Below, piece by piece: positions 1 to 9,078 of a stretch of DNA of 64,000 nt (position 1 is its first letter; every line of letters begins with the position of its first letter). The stretch covers positions 2,728,001 to 2,792,000 of the forward strand of contig NZ_CP093313.1 of the NCBI RefSeq assembly GCF_025264625.1, read 5' to 3'. The notes beneath the pieces are model-generated. The model was not told the origin of the DNA. It worked only from the letters and a program-made list of their open reading frames with translations, and did not search any database. The translations under genes and the position numbers were made by a program. Source of the DNA: Occallatibacter riparius. Its GTDB lineage: Bacteria > Acidobacteriota > Terriglobia > Terriglobales > Acidobacteriaceae.

Positions 1-272
1 GTGAACGGGATGAGTGACAGCCAGAACAGGAGGTGCAGATTGGCCCAGAGGGTAGCGCCGTTTACGTGCTGAGTGGCATGGAGCAGGTGGTGATGGTTGT
101 TCCAGTAAATGCCGACGTAGACGAAGCTCAGCAGGTAGCTCAGCAACACGGGGAGCACAGGCGTTAATGCTGCCAGCGTAGCGTCGTGGGGCGGCCTCAT
201 TTCCAGCACCATGATGGTGATGATGACCGCGAGAACGCCGTCGCTGAAGGCTTCCATTCTTCCTTTATTCAA
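1..272 (-). CDS. TMEM175-family potassium channel, partial (N-terminus)
   Basis: The reverse strand encodes the first ~90 residues of a TMEM175 (DUF1211) membrane channel; the rest lies left of the window. Residues 5-11 read RMEAFSD, matching the R-x3-FSD signature of the first pore helix, followed by hydrophobic segments typical of the family. I place the start at a TTG (270-272) because it gives the usual MNKGRMEAFSDG beginning and lies 4 bases after a perfect GGAGG (277-281); an in-frame ATG at 255-257 lacks this spacing. The bacterial family conducts K+ passively. Family assignment is firm; the start is inferred. Confidence 0.85.
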   Translation of the reverse strand, partial: MNKGRMEAFSDGVLAVIITIMVLEMRPPHDATLAALTPVLPVLLSYLLSFVYVGIYWNNHHHLLHATQHVNGATLWANLHLLFWLSLIPF

Positions 273-378
273 TGATCCTCCGAGCGGGGCTTCCGCAGAT
301 CGAGATGAATGATGGCTACCCTCTCACGGATAGCATACGAGGCAAGGCATTCGGCGATTTCCGGCGTAGCGCTATCAT

Positions 379-864
379 TTGGGCGTGAACTTCCAGAGTC
401 TTTTCGCGCACCAGGCCTGGGCGGACGCCGCTCTGCTTTCCGCCGTTCACGCGCATCCGCCGCTGCTCGAGGATGAGTGGCTGCAAAAGACGCTGCTGCA
501 CGTTGTCAGTACGCAGCGATATTTCCTCTGGCTGTTCCTGCAGCAGCCTTCCTTTGACCGTGAGAAGGAGATGCAGCCGCCCGCGTCGTTTGGCGAACTG
601 GTTGAGCGATACCGTGCAACGCATGAAGCAGAGCTCGCGTTTGTGGAGGGCCTCGACGATGCCGGTCTCGAGCGACGATTCGAGTTGGCGTTCCTGAAGA
701 CCGAATTCACTGTAGCCGATGGGCTTACGCAGGTGGCGATGCACAGCCAGAACCATCGCGGGCAGTGCCTAAGGTATATCCGCAAACACGGCGGCCAGGC
801 GCCTACGCTGGACTACATTCTTTGGGCGAAGGACCGGCCGGGGCCCGTGTGGCCGGAGTTTTGA
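379..864 (+). CDS. DinB-family protein
   Basis: 161-residue protein with the DinB four-helix-bundle layout: an N-terminal HQAWAD segment, a central histidine (LLHVVS) and a C-terminal HSQNHRGQ, which together supply the three histidines that bind a metal in this superfamily. Members are predicted metal-dependent enzymes related to thiol-dependent transferases; the substrate is unknown here. The first codon is TTG at 379; GTG at 385 is an equally possible start. It is transcribed away from the TMEM175 gene, so 273-378 is a divergent promoter region. Confidence 0.8.
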   Translation: MGVNFQSLFAHQAWADAALLSAVHAHPPLLEDEWLQKTLLHVVSTQRYFLWLFLQQPSFDREKEMQPPASFGELVERYRATHEAELAFVEGLDDAGLERRFELAFLKTEFTVADGLTQVAMHSQNHRGQCLRYIRKHGGQAPTLDYILWAKDRPGPVWPEF

Positions 865-1010
865 GCGCGGCCCGACTGATGTGACGGTGAAACCAGCCAT
901 TACCGGCTTTTCTAAGGCATACTGGATGGCGCCGATCCCAATAATTCAGGCTAGGAGCGAACTGGATCGATACGAAGGTCAATTCAGGTGCGGGCGGAAG
1001 GCGGCGGGTT

Positions 1011-3188
1011 ATGGCGGCGGGACGAACGACATGCGCGGTCCTCGCGATTCTGTTCTTCGGGCTGCCGTTGCTGTCCGTTGCGCCGATGACCGGGGCGCAA
1101 GCGAAAGGGGTTCGGACCAGGAACGTGCTGGTACTTTCCAGCGGTCGCGGGCGCAAATCCCTGAATCAAATGGAATCGTCGTTGCGGAGCCGTGTCCCAT
1201 TTCCGGTAGATTTTTCAATCATTGATCTAGCGAATCCGCACTTCGACGAGGATTCGTTCCGTGCCAATCTAGCGAAGGCTCTCCACTCGGCCTACGGCGA
1301 AAAACCGGATCTCGTGATCGCCTGCATGGATCAGGCTCTGCGCTTCGCGACACAATACCACGACACGATATTTGCGGGTTTGCCTATCGTGTTCATGTCG
1401 GTCCCCAGCATGACGGCTGACCAGGAAAAATCGCCCGATGTCACGGGAGTGGCAGTGGTCCCCAGCACCCACGAGACTATCGATCTCGCGCTTCGCCTTC
1501 ATCCGGATACGACGACACTTGCTGTCATATCGGGTAAGTCGGTGACGGGAGACTCTTTTCTTGCGGCTGTGCATTCCGAGTTGCTTCGTCATAGCAGCCG
1601 TGTGAAGGAGATTGACATTGTGGGGCCGCCAAGCGGTCAAATGCTCGAGAAGGTTGCAGCCCTGCCGCCCAGGACCGTGGTTTTGTTTCAACTATCTCCG
1701 GAAGATTCGGAACAGCCCGCTGTCACCGCATTTGATGTTCTGACCGAGGCCTCGCAACGCCTGCCGACCTACTCCTTAGAGCCTTCATTAGTTCTCGACC
1801 ACGGCGGAATTGGAGGGGCAACCACCGACGCAACTCAGGATGCGGTTATGGCCGGGGAGATAGGAGCGCGTGTTCTCTCCGGTGAGGCGCCAGCCAGGAT
1901 TCCCGTCGTGTATCTCTCAAAGTTCCAATTCCGCATGGATTGGCGGCAGCTTCAGAGATGGCATATTCCGGAATCGGCCTTGCCGCCGGGCAGCATTGTT
2001 CTCTACCGGCAGCCCACTCTATGGCAGCAGTACAAGGGGTACGTAATTGCCGGCATCTCGCTAATTCTGCTGGAAGCGGGGCTGATTGTTGCGCTGCTGT
2101 GGAACCGGGCGCGGCGCAGACGAAGCGAGAAGGAACTCGTCCTGCTTTATGACCGGCTCCGACTGGCAGTGGAGGCTGCGAGCTCAGTCAGTTGGGACGC
2201 GGACTACAAGCACGGCAAGAACCGGTGGCATGGGGACTTGCAAACCATGTTTGGCATCCCGGACAGCCAGCATGACGTGAACTTCGGGGACTTTCTTAAG
2301 CTCGTCCACCCAGACGATCGGGAAAGAGTTGCGGATACTCTGGCCAAGTCCAGAGAGAGCCGAAAGCCGTATGTGGCCGACTTTCGAGTTATTCGGACCG
2401 ATGGGACGCTGCGCTGGGTTACGGCGCGTGGCAAGTTCTACCATGCGCCAAATGGCGAGCCGGAGCGCATGCTGGGCATCGCCACGGACACCACGGCGCG
2501 CAAGCTGGCGGAGGAAGCGCTAAGGCGGCTGAGCGGCCAACTTATCAACGCGCAGGAAGAAGAGCGCCGCCGGATTGCGCGCGAGATTCATGATGATTTT
2601 CAGCAGCGCCTGGCGGTGTTGGCGATCGAGCTGGAAAGCCTTTCGCAGGATATTGGGGAGAAGGATGCGATTGCGCTGGCCCAGTTGCGCGATCTTGCCA
2701 GGCAGGTGAATGCGCTCGGAACCGATTTGCATTCTCTGTCGCATCGTCTGCACTCGTCGACGCTGGACAGTATGGGACTCGTTCCTGCATTGAGAGGGCT
2801 CTGCGCCGAGTTCCGGAAGCATCATGACCTCGATGTGTCGCTGGTTGCGGAGAACGTGCCGCGGAAGATCCCGAACGAGGCGGCGCTGTGCCTGTTCCGC
2901 ATTGCGCAGGAAGGGCTGCAGAATGCGAGGAAGCATAGCAGTGCGCGGTCAGCCGAGCTGCGTGTGCAGGGCCTGGAAGGGAAGCTCCACCTGTCGATCT
3001 CCGATGGAGGCGTCGGCTTCAATCTGGAAGAAGCCGTGCGTGAAGGCGGGATTGGAATCCGCAGCATGGAAGAGCGGGCCCGGCTCGTCAATGGGCGACT
3101 CGAGGTACGCTCGAAGCCGGGGAGCGGAACGACGATCGAGGTATGGGTGCCGGTTCCGGTGTCGGAGGAGTCGTTCCTGGAGGTCTAA
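1011..3188 (+). CDS. Membrane sensor histidine kinase with ABC-substrate-binding-like sensor and PAS domain
   Basis: 725 residues: signal segment (about 8-25), an extracytoplasmic region (35-335) resembling the ABC-transporter substrate-binding protein family (PF04392-like), one transmembrane helix (344-364), a PAS fold with PAC tail (385-500), then a NarL-type kinase core. The dimerisation helix carries RRRIAREIHDD with predicted phospho-acceptor His527; the ATPase domain has its N-box near 631-643 and glycine motifs DGGVGF (665-670) and GGIGIRSMEER (679-689). HisKA_3 kinases normally signal to a LuxR/NarL-type response regulator, but none is adjacent, so this is an orphan within the window. 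The ligand is unknown. It converges on the TonB-like gene with only 6 bases between stops. Confidence 0.88.
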   Translation: MAAGRTTCAVLAILFFGLPLLSVAPMTGAQAKGVRTRNVLVLSSGRGRKSLNQMESSLRSRVPFPVDFSIIDLANPHFDEDSFRANLAKALHSAYGEKPDLVIACMDQALRFATQYHDTIFAGLPIVFMSVPSMTADQEKSPDVTGVAVVPSTHETIDLALRLHPDTTTLAVISGKSVTGDSFLAAVHSELLRHSSRVKEIDIVGPPSGQMLEKVAALPPRTVVLFQLSPEDSEQPAVTAFDVLTEASQRLPTYSLEPSLVLDHGGIGGATTDATQDAVMAGEIGARVLSGEAPARIPVVYLSKFQFRMDWRQLQRWHIPESALPPGSIVLYRQPTLWQQYKGYVIAGISLILLEAGLIVALLWNRARRRRSEKELVLLYDRLRLAVEAASSVSWDADYKHGKNRWHGDLQTMFGIPDSQHDVNFGDFLKLVHPDDRERVADTLAKSRESRKPYVADFRVIRTDGTLRWVTARGKFYHAPNGEPERMLGIATDTTARKLAEEALRRLSGQLINAQEEERRRIAREIHDDFQQRLAVLAIELESLSQDIGEKDAIALAQLRDLARQVNALGTDLHSLSHRLHSSTLDSMGLVPALRGLCAEFRKHHDLDVSLVAENVPRKIPNEAALCLFRIAQEGLQNARKHSSARSAELRVQGLEGKLHLSISDGGVGFNLEEAVREGGIGIRSMEERARLVNGRLEVRSKPGSGTTIEVWVPVPVSEESFLEV

Positions 3189-3194
3189 AACACC

Positions 3195-4289
3195 CTACTG
3201 CCGCATGTTGTACATGAAGATGGCGCGGAGTTCGAGGAACGGTCCGTGGAAGTCGCGGGGCAGCGGCGGGTAGTTTGATCCGGTGAGCGCTCCCCAGGCG
3301 GCGCGGTCGAGCGCGGTGTCGCCCGAGCGGCCTTCAAGGACCATGCTGCCGTCCTGGATGCGGCCGTTGGGCAGGACCCGGAAGCGAATCTGCACCTGTC
3401 CCTGCTTGAGGATGGGCGGGTTCACTTCGTCGGGGATCAGCGGGTCCCAGGTCTTTTCGGTCTCGCGGTGCCAGCGAATGAGCCAGCTGTTGAAGTCGAC
3501 ACCCTGGGTGTCAGACAGGATCTGCACGCCGCCAGCACCTGCGCCGGGGTGCATGGACATTTCACCGGGGCTGGAGGGGAGCTGGGCGCCGTAGCCGGGG
3601 CTGCGAGAGGCTCCGCGCATGGCGTCTTTGAGCTGGTCGGCCGGATTCTGGGAACCGAAGGCGAAGCTGGGCCTTGCGGGCACGGCCTTGGGCTGCGGCG
3701 CCTCGACCTGTGACTGCGTCTGCTGCGCGGGCGGGATGGGTGGCGGCGCCTGCTCCTGTGGCTTGGGCTGTTCGAGCTTGGGCTGCTCGGGGGCCGGCGG
3801 TGGAGGAGCAGGAGGCTTGTTCAGCGCCTCGAGGGTCTTTCTGTCCACCTGGGGCTGAACACGTTTGGGCTCGACGGGCTTGACCTGCACCTTGGGCTGG
3901 TACTTCGAGACCAAGTCGGGCGGAAGGTCAAGATATTTCAGGTCTTTGCGCTGCTTGATGGCGTCGAACGGGTCGATGACCGGCGGCACCCTGAAGACGT
4001 ACTTCGGAATCCAGGTGATGGACGAGAGCAGAAAGATATGGATGAGGACGGCCCAAAGGACGCCTTCGCGCAGGCGAGCCCAGCGGCGCTCGTCTTCGAG
4101 CTCGCTGATCATTTCGAGCAGTTCGTGGGTGTCGTAGTCGACCCAGCGGGAGGTGCTGCGGGGCTGGCGTTCGGGCTCAGGGCGAAGTGGAGGCTCTGGC
4201 GAGGGGTCCGGTTGAGGGGCGCTGAGTTGCGAAGAACCGGTGGGCTCGGTGGGCTCGTTCTCTCTGGTTGGCACTACGCTGAGGGGCAT
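3195..4289 (-). CDS. TonB-family energy-transducer-like protein
   Basis: 364 residues from the chosen ATG. Proline-rich N-terminus (10-45), one transmembrane helix (about 76-97), a long Pro/Gln/Lys-rich periplasmic linker (KPPAPPPPAPEQPK and similar), and a C-terminal domain with the TonB-type phrases VQIRFRVLPNGRIQDGS and ALDRAAWGAL. TonB proteins couple the proton gradient to outer-membrane transporters; no ExbB/ExbD is nearby. The frame stays open to 4442, adding 51 residues, but that extension is Arg-rich and low in complexity. No convincing ribosome site marks either start, so the 5' end is uncertain. Confidence 0.75.
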   Translation of the reverse strand: MPLSVVPTRENEPTEPTGSSQLSAPQPDPSPEPPLRPEPERQPRSTSRWVDYDTHELLEMISELEDERRWARLREGVLWAVLIHIFLLSSITWIPKYVFRVPPVIDPFDAIKQRKDLKYLDLPPDLVSKYQPKVQVKPVEPKRVQPQVDRKTLEALNKPPAPPPPAPEQPKLEQPKPQEQAPPPIPPAQQTQSQVEAPQPKAVPARPSFAFGSQNPADQLKDAMRGASRSPGYGAQLPSSPGEMSMHPGAGAGGVQILSDTQGVDFNSWLIRWHRETEKTWDPLIPDEVNPPILKQGQVQIRFRVLPNGRIQDGSMVLEGRSGDTALDRAAWGALTGSNYPPLPRDFHGPFLELRAIFMYNMRQ

Positions 4290-4495
4290 TCGTCCGGCTG
4301 GAGCAAGGCGGACGCCGGGCTCCGTTTGAGTCCTTTCATCTATTCTCTCATTCCTTTCAGTTCCGGCCAAACCAGCCCTGGAAGCTGCTCGAGAGGAGGT
4401 CCGCAGCCGTGGCGTGCAACCGAGGAGCGCGAAAGCGCGCAACGATACAATGGTCTTTCAGAATGGACGTTTGGGAAGGCTGAAAGGGAACCGGT

Positions 4496-5128
4496 TTGAA
4501 GCAGTTTTTTGCGCACTTGATGGCGAAGTGGAATGTGGTGATTCTGCCCGCCATCCTGAAGTTCGGGGTGTTTGGCGCGGGAGCCGTAGCCCTTTTGGAT
4601 TCGTCTTCGATTCCGGTTCCGATGGATATCCTGATTGCCGGCTGGGTTTGGAAGGACCAGCAGCGGTTCTGGCTCTACTGCCTGATGGCGGCGGTTGGGT
4701 CGGCGATTGGTGGGCTGGTTCCCTACCTGTTGGGACGAGCGGGCGGCGAGCTATTCCTGCTGAAACGGGTGAATCGGGAAAAGTTCGACAGGCTGCGTAT
4801 CCGGTTTGAAAAACAGGAGTTTCTGGCGGTGGCCATTCCATCGGCGCTGCCGCCGCCGACGCCGTGGAAGCTGTTTGTCTTCGCTGCCGGGGTGTTCGAG
4901 ATCCCGGTGTGGGTGTTCATGCTTTCGGTGTTCTGCGGGCGGCTGGTGCGATGGCTGCTCCTGAGCCTGCTGGTGCTGAAGCTGGGGCCGGGCGCGGTGG
5001 GAATGGTGCAGCACCATGCGCTGAGCGCGTTTCTTGTTGTCATTGCCCTGGCGGCGATCGGGTTCGCAGTGTGGTGGCGCGCCAAGAAACGCAGCGGCGA
5101 ATTGGAGACGGCTGAGCCCGAAAGCTGA
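4496..5128 (+). CDS. DedA/VTT-family membrane protein
   Basis: 210-residue integral membrane protein with the DedA (SNARE-associated/VTT) pattern: an early hydrophobic helix with DSSSIPVPMD, a re-entrant-type segment around the glycines of SAIGGLVPYLLGRAGG, a conserved F-x-P-PxP-like stretch (IPSALPPPTPWK), and C-terminal helices. Relatives act in lipid (undecaprenyl phosphate, phosphatidylethanolamine) flipping and proton-dependent homeostasis; the substrate cannot be read from sequence. The start is TTG (4496) after AAGGGAA; an alternative ATG lies at residue 9. Divergent from the TonB-like gene. Confidence 0.8.
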   Translation: MKQFFAHLMAKWNVVILPAILKFGVFGAGAVALLDSSSIPVPMDILIAGWVWKDQQRFWLYCLMAAVGSAIGGLVPYLLGRAGGELFLLKRVNREKFDRLRIRFEKQEFLAVAIPSALPPPTPWKLFVFAAGVFEIPVWVFMLSVFCGRLVRWLLLSLLVLKLGPGAVGMVQHHALSAFLVVIALAAIGFAVWWRAKKRSGELETAEPES

Positions 5129-5173
5129 TTGAGCGGCCCGTCAGCCGAGCATCTGTCGGTTAGTGCAGGACTG

Positions 5174-6841
5174 CTAAACGTCGGAACGGCGGAGCAGATA
5201 ATCAAGTCCGCCGGCTCGAAACCATCGATAGCCGTAGGGCTCGAGCACCACGGAGTACCGTCCGCGCGAGTCGGCCTCACTGTTGTCGCCGGACAGCAAA
5301 TTGACGAGCAGGTTTCTCTCGCCCGCAAATTTCTTCGGCAGACGGAAACGGACCTCTTGAGGCTCCGCGATCAGGTTGTGGAGGAAGAGGACACAGTTGT
5401 TCCGCCACTCGTAGAGCACTGCCAGAGCACTGCGTGTGCGCAGCGGAAGGGTCGAGAAATCGCCCCAGCCGATCTCGGGGATTTCTTTTCTCATGCGGAT
5501 GATGCGCTCCATCCAGTTGAGGAAAGAGTTGGGATCCCTGCGCTGGATGGCGACATTGACCTGGTTGAATCCGAAGGCGCCTTCCGCGATCACCGGCAGG
5601 ATCGGCCTGGAGTGGGTAGTGAAGCCGGCATTCGGCTCCATGGACCACTGCATGGGAGTGCGGGCGCAGCTCCGCTCCGGCAGTTCCAGATTGTCGCCCA
5701 TGCCGATCTCGTCACCGTAGCGCAGGACGGGTGTTCCGGGCAGGGTCATCATCAAGCTGTAGGCAAGCTCGAGGCGCTGGCGGTCGCCGCGCAGCATCGG
5801 AGCGAGCCGGCGGCGAATTCCGCGATCGTACAACTGCATGGATTTCTCGGGGCCGAACTCCGCGAACACGGTTTGCCGCTGGCTGACCGTGAGGCGCCCG
5901 AGATCGAGCTCGTCGTGATTGCGCAGAAACTGTCCCCATTGCGCGGTTGCGGGGCGGGGCTTGGTGAGTTGCATTGCTTCGATCAGCGGCTGCCCGTCGC
6001 CGCTTGCCAGCGCATAGAACAGGTGCTGGTTCACTTCAAAATTGAACATCATCTGCAGGCGCTCGCCCCATTTCCCGAAATACGCCAGATCATCTTTGGG
6101 CAGCACGTTCGCTTCGCCAAGAATGATGGCTCCGGCTTTTCTCCACGTCAGGAATTCGGCGAACGAGCGGAGCATGTCATACCGCTCCGCGGGGCGTTTC
6201 AGGTTGGCACCCTTTTTCGCAATTACGAAGGGCACGGCATCCATGCGAAAGCCATCCACACCCAATTCGAGCCAGAATCCCATGATCTTGAGGATCTCGG
6301 CCTGAACCTCTGGATGTGAGGTATTCAAGTCCGGCTGGAAGTTGTAAAAGCGGTGAAAGTAGTAGGCGCGCGCCTTCTCTTCCCACGTCCACGTGGCCTT
6401 CTGAACTCCGGGGAACACCACGCCAGAGCTCGCATCTTTGGGCTTCTTTTGCGACCACACATACCAGTCGCGGTACTTGGACTTCGGATTGCGGCAGGCA
6501 TCACGAAACCACGGATGTTCATTCGAGGTGTGGTTGACGACGAGGTCGATGAGGACGCGAATACCGCGCTGGCTGCATCCATGCGTGAATTCGACGAAGT
6601 CGCCGAGGGTTCCGTAGCGAGGGTCGACGTTGTAATAGTCCGAGACGTCATAGCCGTCGTCGCGACAGGGCGAGGGCTGAAAGGGCATGAGCCAGATGGC
6701 AGTGATCCCCATGCCCTGGAGATAGTCGAGGCGGCGTGTCAGACCCTTGAAGTCGCCGACACCGTCGCCGTTTGCATCCATGTAGGTAGCGACGGACAGG
6801 CAGTAGACAACCGCATTTTTGTACCAGAGGTCAGTGATCAT
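5174..6841 (-). CDS. GH13 enzyme, trehalose synthase/alpha-amylase-like
   Basis: 555-residue glycoside hydrolase family 13 protein, intracellular (no signal peptide). Catalytic motifs are intact: GFRMDAVPF (nucleophile Asp201), ILGEANVL (acid/base Glu243) and LRNHDELDLGRL (stabilising Asp310); DLVVNHTS (99-106) is conserved region I. The N-terminus (DLWYKNAVVYCLSVATYMD) and the NHDELDLGRLT phrase resemble trehalose synthase (TreS), which interconverts maltose and trehalose, more than secreted amylases. There is no maltokinase fusion. Divergent from a second GH13 gene at 6902, suggesting a shared alpha-glucan/trehalose regulatory unit. Exact specificity is inferred. Confidence 0.85.
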   Translation of the reverse strand: MITDLWYKNAVVYCLSVATYMDANGDGVGDFKGLTRRLDYLQGMGITAIWLMPFQPSPCRDDGYDVSDYYNVDPRYGTLGDFVEFTHGCSQRGIRVLIDLVVNHTSNEHPWFRDACRNPKSKYRDWYVWSQKKPKDASSGVVFPGVQKATWTWEEKARAYYFHRFYNFQPDLNTSHPEVQAEILKIMGFWLELGVDGFRMDAVPFVIAKKGANLKRPAERYDMLRSFAEFLTWRKAGAIILGEANVLPKDDLAYFGKWGERLQMMFNFEVNQHLFYALASGDGQPLIEAMQLTKPRPATAQWGQFLRNHDELDLGRLTVSQRQTVFAEFGPEKSMQLYDRGIRRRLAPMLRGDRQRLELAYSLMMTLPGTPVLRYGDEIGMGDNLELPERSCARTPMQWSMEPNAGFTTHSRPILPVIAEGAFGFNQVNVAIQRRDPNSFLNWMERIIRMRKEIPEIGWGDFSTLPLRTRSALAVLYEWRNNCVLFLHNLIAEPQEVRFRLPKKFAGERNLLVNLLSGDNSEADSRGRYSVVLEPYGYRWFRAGGLDYLLRRSDV

Positions 6842-6901
6842 GAGGGGATCATAAGGGCAGTCTGCCGGCGCTCAAGTCGAATCCAGGAGCTAATCAATCA
6901 G

Positions 6902-8461
6902 ATGCGCGATTTGGGATGGTGGAAACGCGCCGTTGTCTATGAGGTGTATCCGAGATCGTTTCAGGACAGCAATGATGACGGAATTGGCGACCTGCGGGGA
7001 ATCTCCGCGCGGCTCGATCACCTGGTGGAACTGGGAGTCGACGCTGTGTGGATTGCGCCGATTTATCCATCGCCCATGGCGGATTTCGGTTATGACGTAG
7101 CGGATTATTGCGGGATTGATCCTATCTTCGGCAACATGGCGGATTTCGATGCGCTGCTGGATGAGGTGCATGCGCGCGGCCTGCGGCTGATTCTCGACTT
7201 TGTCCCCAATCACACTTCCGACCAGCATCCATGGTTTCTGGAAAGCCGTTCGTCCCGCGATAATCCAAAGCGAGACTGGTATATCTGGCGCGACCAGCCC
7301 AACAACTGGACGAGCAACTTCGGCGGCTCAGCGTGGGAACTGGACGAGGCGACGGGGCAATACTATTACCACTCATTCCTAAAAGAGCAGCCGGATCTTA
7401 ACTGGAGAAATCCCGCCGTGAAGGCGGCGATGTTCGATGTGCTTCGGTTCTGGTTGCGGAAGGGCGTGGATGGGTTTCGTGTCGACGTGATGTGGATGAT
7501 GATCAAGGACGATCAGTTTCGCGACAACCCTCCCAACCCGAGTTATCATCCGGGGCTTTCATCGAACCAACGGTTTCTTCCGCTCTACAACACGAACCGG
7601 CCTGAGGTGCATGAAATTGTCGCGGAGATGCGCGGTCTCATCGATGAGTTCCCGGATCGCGTTCTGATCGGAGAGATCTACCTACCTATTGCGCAGCTGA
7701 TGACGTACTACGGGAAGGATCTGAAGGGCGCGAACCTACCCTTCAATTTCCAACTGCTGCAATGCGCGTGGTCGGCCGAGGCCGCAGCGCAGGCGATCGC
7801 GGATTACTACGAGGCGCTGCCGGAGGGCGCATGGCCGAATTGGGTACTCGGCAACCACGATCAGCCCCGCATTGCTTCGCGTGTGGGCAATCAACTGGCC
7901 CGCATCGCAGCCATGCTGCTACTCACACTGCCCGGAACTCTGACTCTGTACTACGGGGAAGAGATAGGAATGACAGACGTGCCCATTTCTCCAGAACAGG
8001 TGCAGGATCCGGCGGAGAAGAACGAGCCGGGGATCGGGCAAGGGCGCGATCCGGAACGCACGCCGATGTGCTGGGATGGAAGCGCGCATGCCGGATTCAC
8101 AACCGGCGCGCCATGGTTGCCGCTTGGCCCGGACTGGGGCAGCATCAACGTAGCCGTTCAGCGGGAAAACGACGCATCCATGCTGACGCTGCACCAAAGG
8201 CTCATCGCCTTGCGTAAGAGCCATCCCACGCTGATCAGCGGGAGATTACACAAGCCCCAGGTGGAGAAGAACGTTCTGCGCTTTCGAAGAAGCGGCGACG
8301 AAGAGATCGAGGTCATCCTCAACATGACGCGCGAAGAGATTTCTGCGCCATTGCCTCGGTCGACGGTGTTGGCTGGGACTCGACTTGACCGGGAAGGGAA
8401 GATTGCGGGCGGCGATTCGACGCTTCATCCCGGGGAAGGACTTGTCCTTCTGTTGAGTTGA
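6902..8461 (+). CDS. GH13 alpha-glucosidase (oligo-1,6-glucosidase-like)
   Basis: 519-residue cytoplasmic GH13 enzyme with complete catalytic residues: GFRVDVMWM (nucleophile Asp195), VLIGEIY (acid/base Glu258), LGNHDQPRIA (Asp320), and region I DFVPNHTS (99-106). The start WWKRAVVYEVYPRSFQDSN and the YYGEEIGMTDVPI segment fit the alpha-glucosidase/oligo-1,6-glucosidase group that trims short oligosaccharides to glucose. I start at ATG 6902, 12 bases after AGGAG; the frame is open much further upstream but runs antisense into the neighbouring GH13 gene, so the longer form is unlikely. Linkage preference is unknown. Confidence 0.87.
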   Translation: MRDLGWWKRAVVYEVYPRSFQDSNDDGIGDLRGISARLDHLVELGVDAVWIAPIYPSPMADFGYDVADYCGIDPIFGNMADFDALLDEVHARGLRLILDFVPNHTSDQHPWFLESRSSRDNPKRDWYIWRDQPNNWTSNFGGSAWELDEATGQYYYHSFLKEQPDLNWRNPAVKAAMFDVLRFWLRKGVDGFRVDVMWMMIKDDQFRDNPPNPSYHPGLSSNQRFLPLYNTNRPEVHEIVAEMRGLIDEFPDRVLIGEIYLPIAQLMTYYGKDLKGANLPFNFQLLQCAWSAEAAAQAIADYYEALPEGAWPNWVLGNHDQPRIASRVGNQLARIAAMLLLTLPGTLTLYYGEEIGMTDVPISPEQVQDPAEKNEPGIGQGRDPERTPMCWDGSAHAGFTTGAPWLPLGPDWGSINVAVQRENDASMLTLHQRLIALRKSHPTLISGRLHKPQVEKNVLRFRRSGDEEIEVILNMTREEISAPLPRSTVLAGTRLDREGKIAGGDSTLHPGEGLVLLLS

Positions 8462-8518
8462 TTCTCACGGCAATCCACCAGGAACGAGGAGCGCTCGTGT
8501 CGGCCACGTTGAACCCGG

Positions 8519-8824
8519 TCAGCGCTCGAAGAGGTTCTTCCACACTATGGCTGCCAGCAGGCCCAGGACGGCTAGAAAACGGATGATGGTGTGGAGGAAG
8601 GTGCCCTCGTTGGGGTGGTCGGCCATGAGCAGCATGCCATAGTTGACAGCCTGGACTGCAAAAAACAAGGTGAAAGCCGCAAACAGCGGGTCGCGCGTGG
8701 ACTTCCAGAACCGCAGGAAGAACAGCGCTGCCACCAGTGAGCAGGCGACCACGAATCCCAACAGAAACACGTCGAAGAGCGGATGTGACAGTGGTGCGAG
8801 TTGTTGAACTGCCGCTGCGTTCAT
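8519..8824 (-). CDS. Small membrane protein, DUF5985-like
   Basis: 101-residue protein with three hydrophobic helices (about 16-38, 48-66, 80-95), beginning MNAAAVQQLAPL. It overlaps the upstream small membrane gene by 4 bases (ATGA type), so the two are translationally coupled, and both share the three-helix DUF5985-like layout. Function unknown. The frame is open further upstream to 9115 but that part is antisense-type shadow of the two neighbouring genes. Confidence 0.75.
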   Translation of the reverse strand: MNAAAVQQLAPLSHPLFDVFLLGFVVACSLVAALFFLRFWKSTRDPLFAAFTLFFAVQAVNYGMLLMADHPNEGTFLHTIIRFLAVLGLLAAIVWKNLFER

Positions 8825-9078
8825 TGGCTCTCCCATACGAGGCCAAAGATCAGCAGTCCCATGGCGACAGCGGCGGCACCCAGGCGATAGGTGTAGAGGT
8901 CGGTCTGCAGGAATACGAGAAGATCGAGGATCTTGAGCAGGTTGGTTATGGTGAGCCCGACGAAGCAGAGGGCACTCCAAAGCAGGAGGCGCCTGCGCAC
9001 CCGGGCATAGCCGCGGAAGAGCAGAACCGCGCAGAGCAGCGTGGTGATGCAGGTGAGGATATACACCGTGGCACTCAC
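8821..9078 (-). CDS. Small membrane protein, DUF5985-like
   Basis: 85-residue protein with three predicted transmembrane helices (4-24, 31-52, 64-82) and an Arg-rich cytoplasmic turn (GYARVRRRL). It overlaps its neighbours by 4 bases on both sides, forming a tight three-gene unit: winged-helix-like protein, then two small membrane proteins. The function is not known. The similarity between the two small proteins suggests an old duplication. Confidence 0.75.
   Translation of the reverse strand: MSATVYILTCITTLLCAVLLFRGYARVRRRLLLWSALCFVGLTITNLLKILDLLVFLQTDLYTYRLGAAAVAMGLLIFGLVWESQ

Noticed and set aside
5129..6319. 396-codon forward open frame opposite the trehalose synthase-like gene
   Set aside because: Antisense shadow; the reverse frame has all GH13 catalytic motifs.
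6353..6901. Upstream extension of the alpha-glucosidase frame
   Set aside because: Runs antisense into the other GH13 gene; the ATG at 6902 gives the normal family N-terminus.
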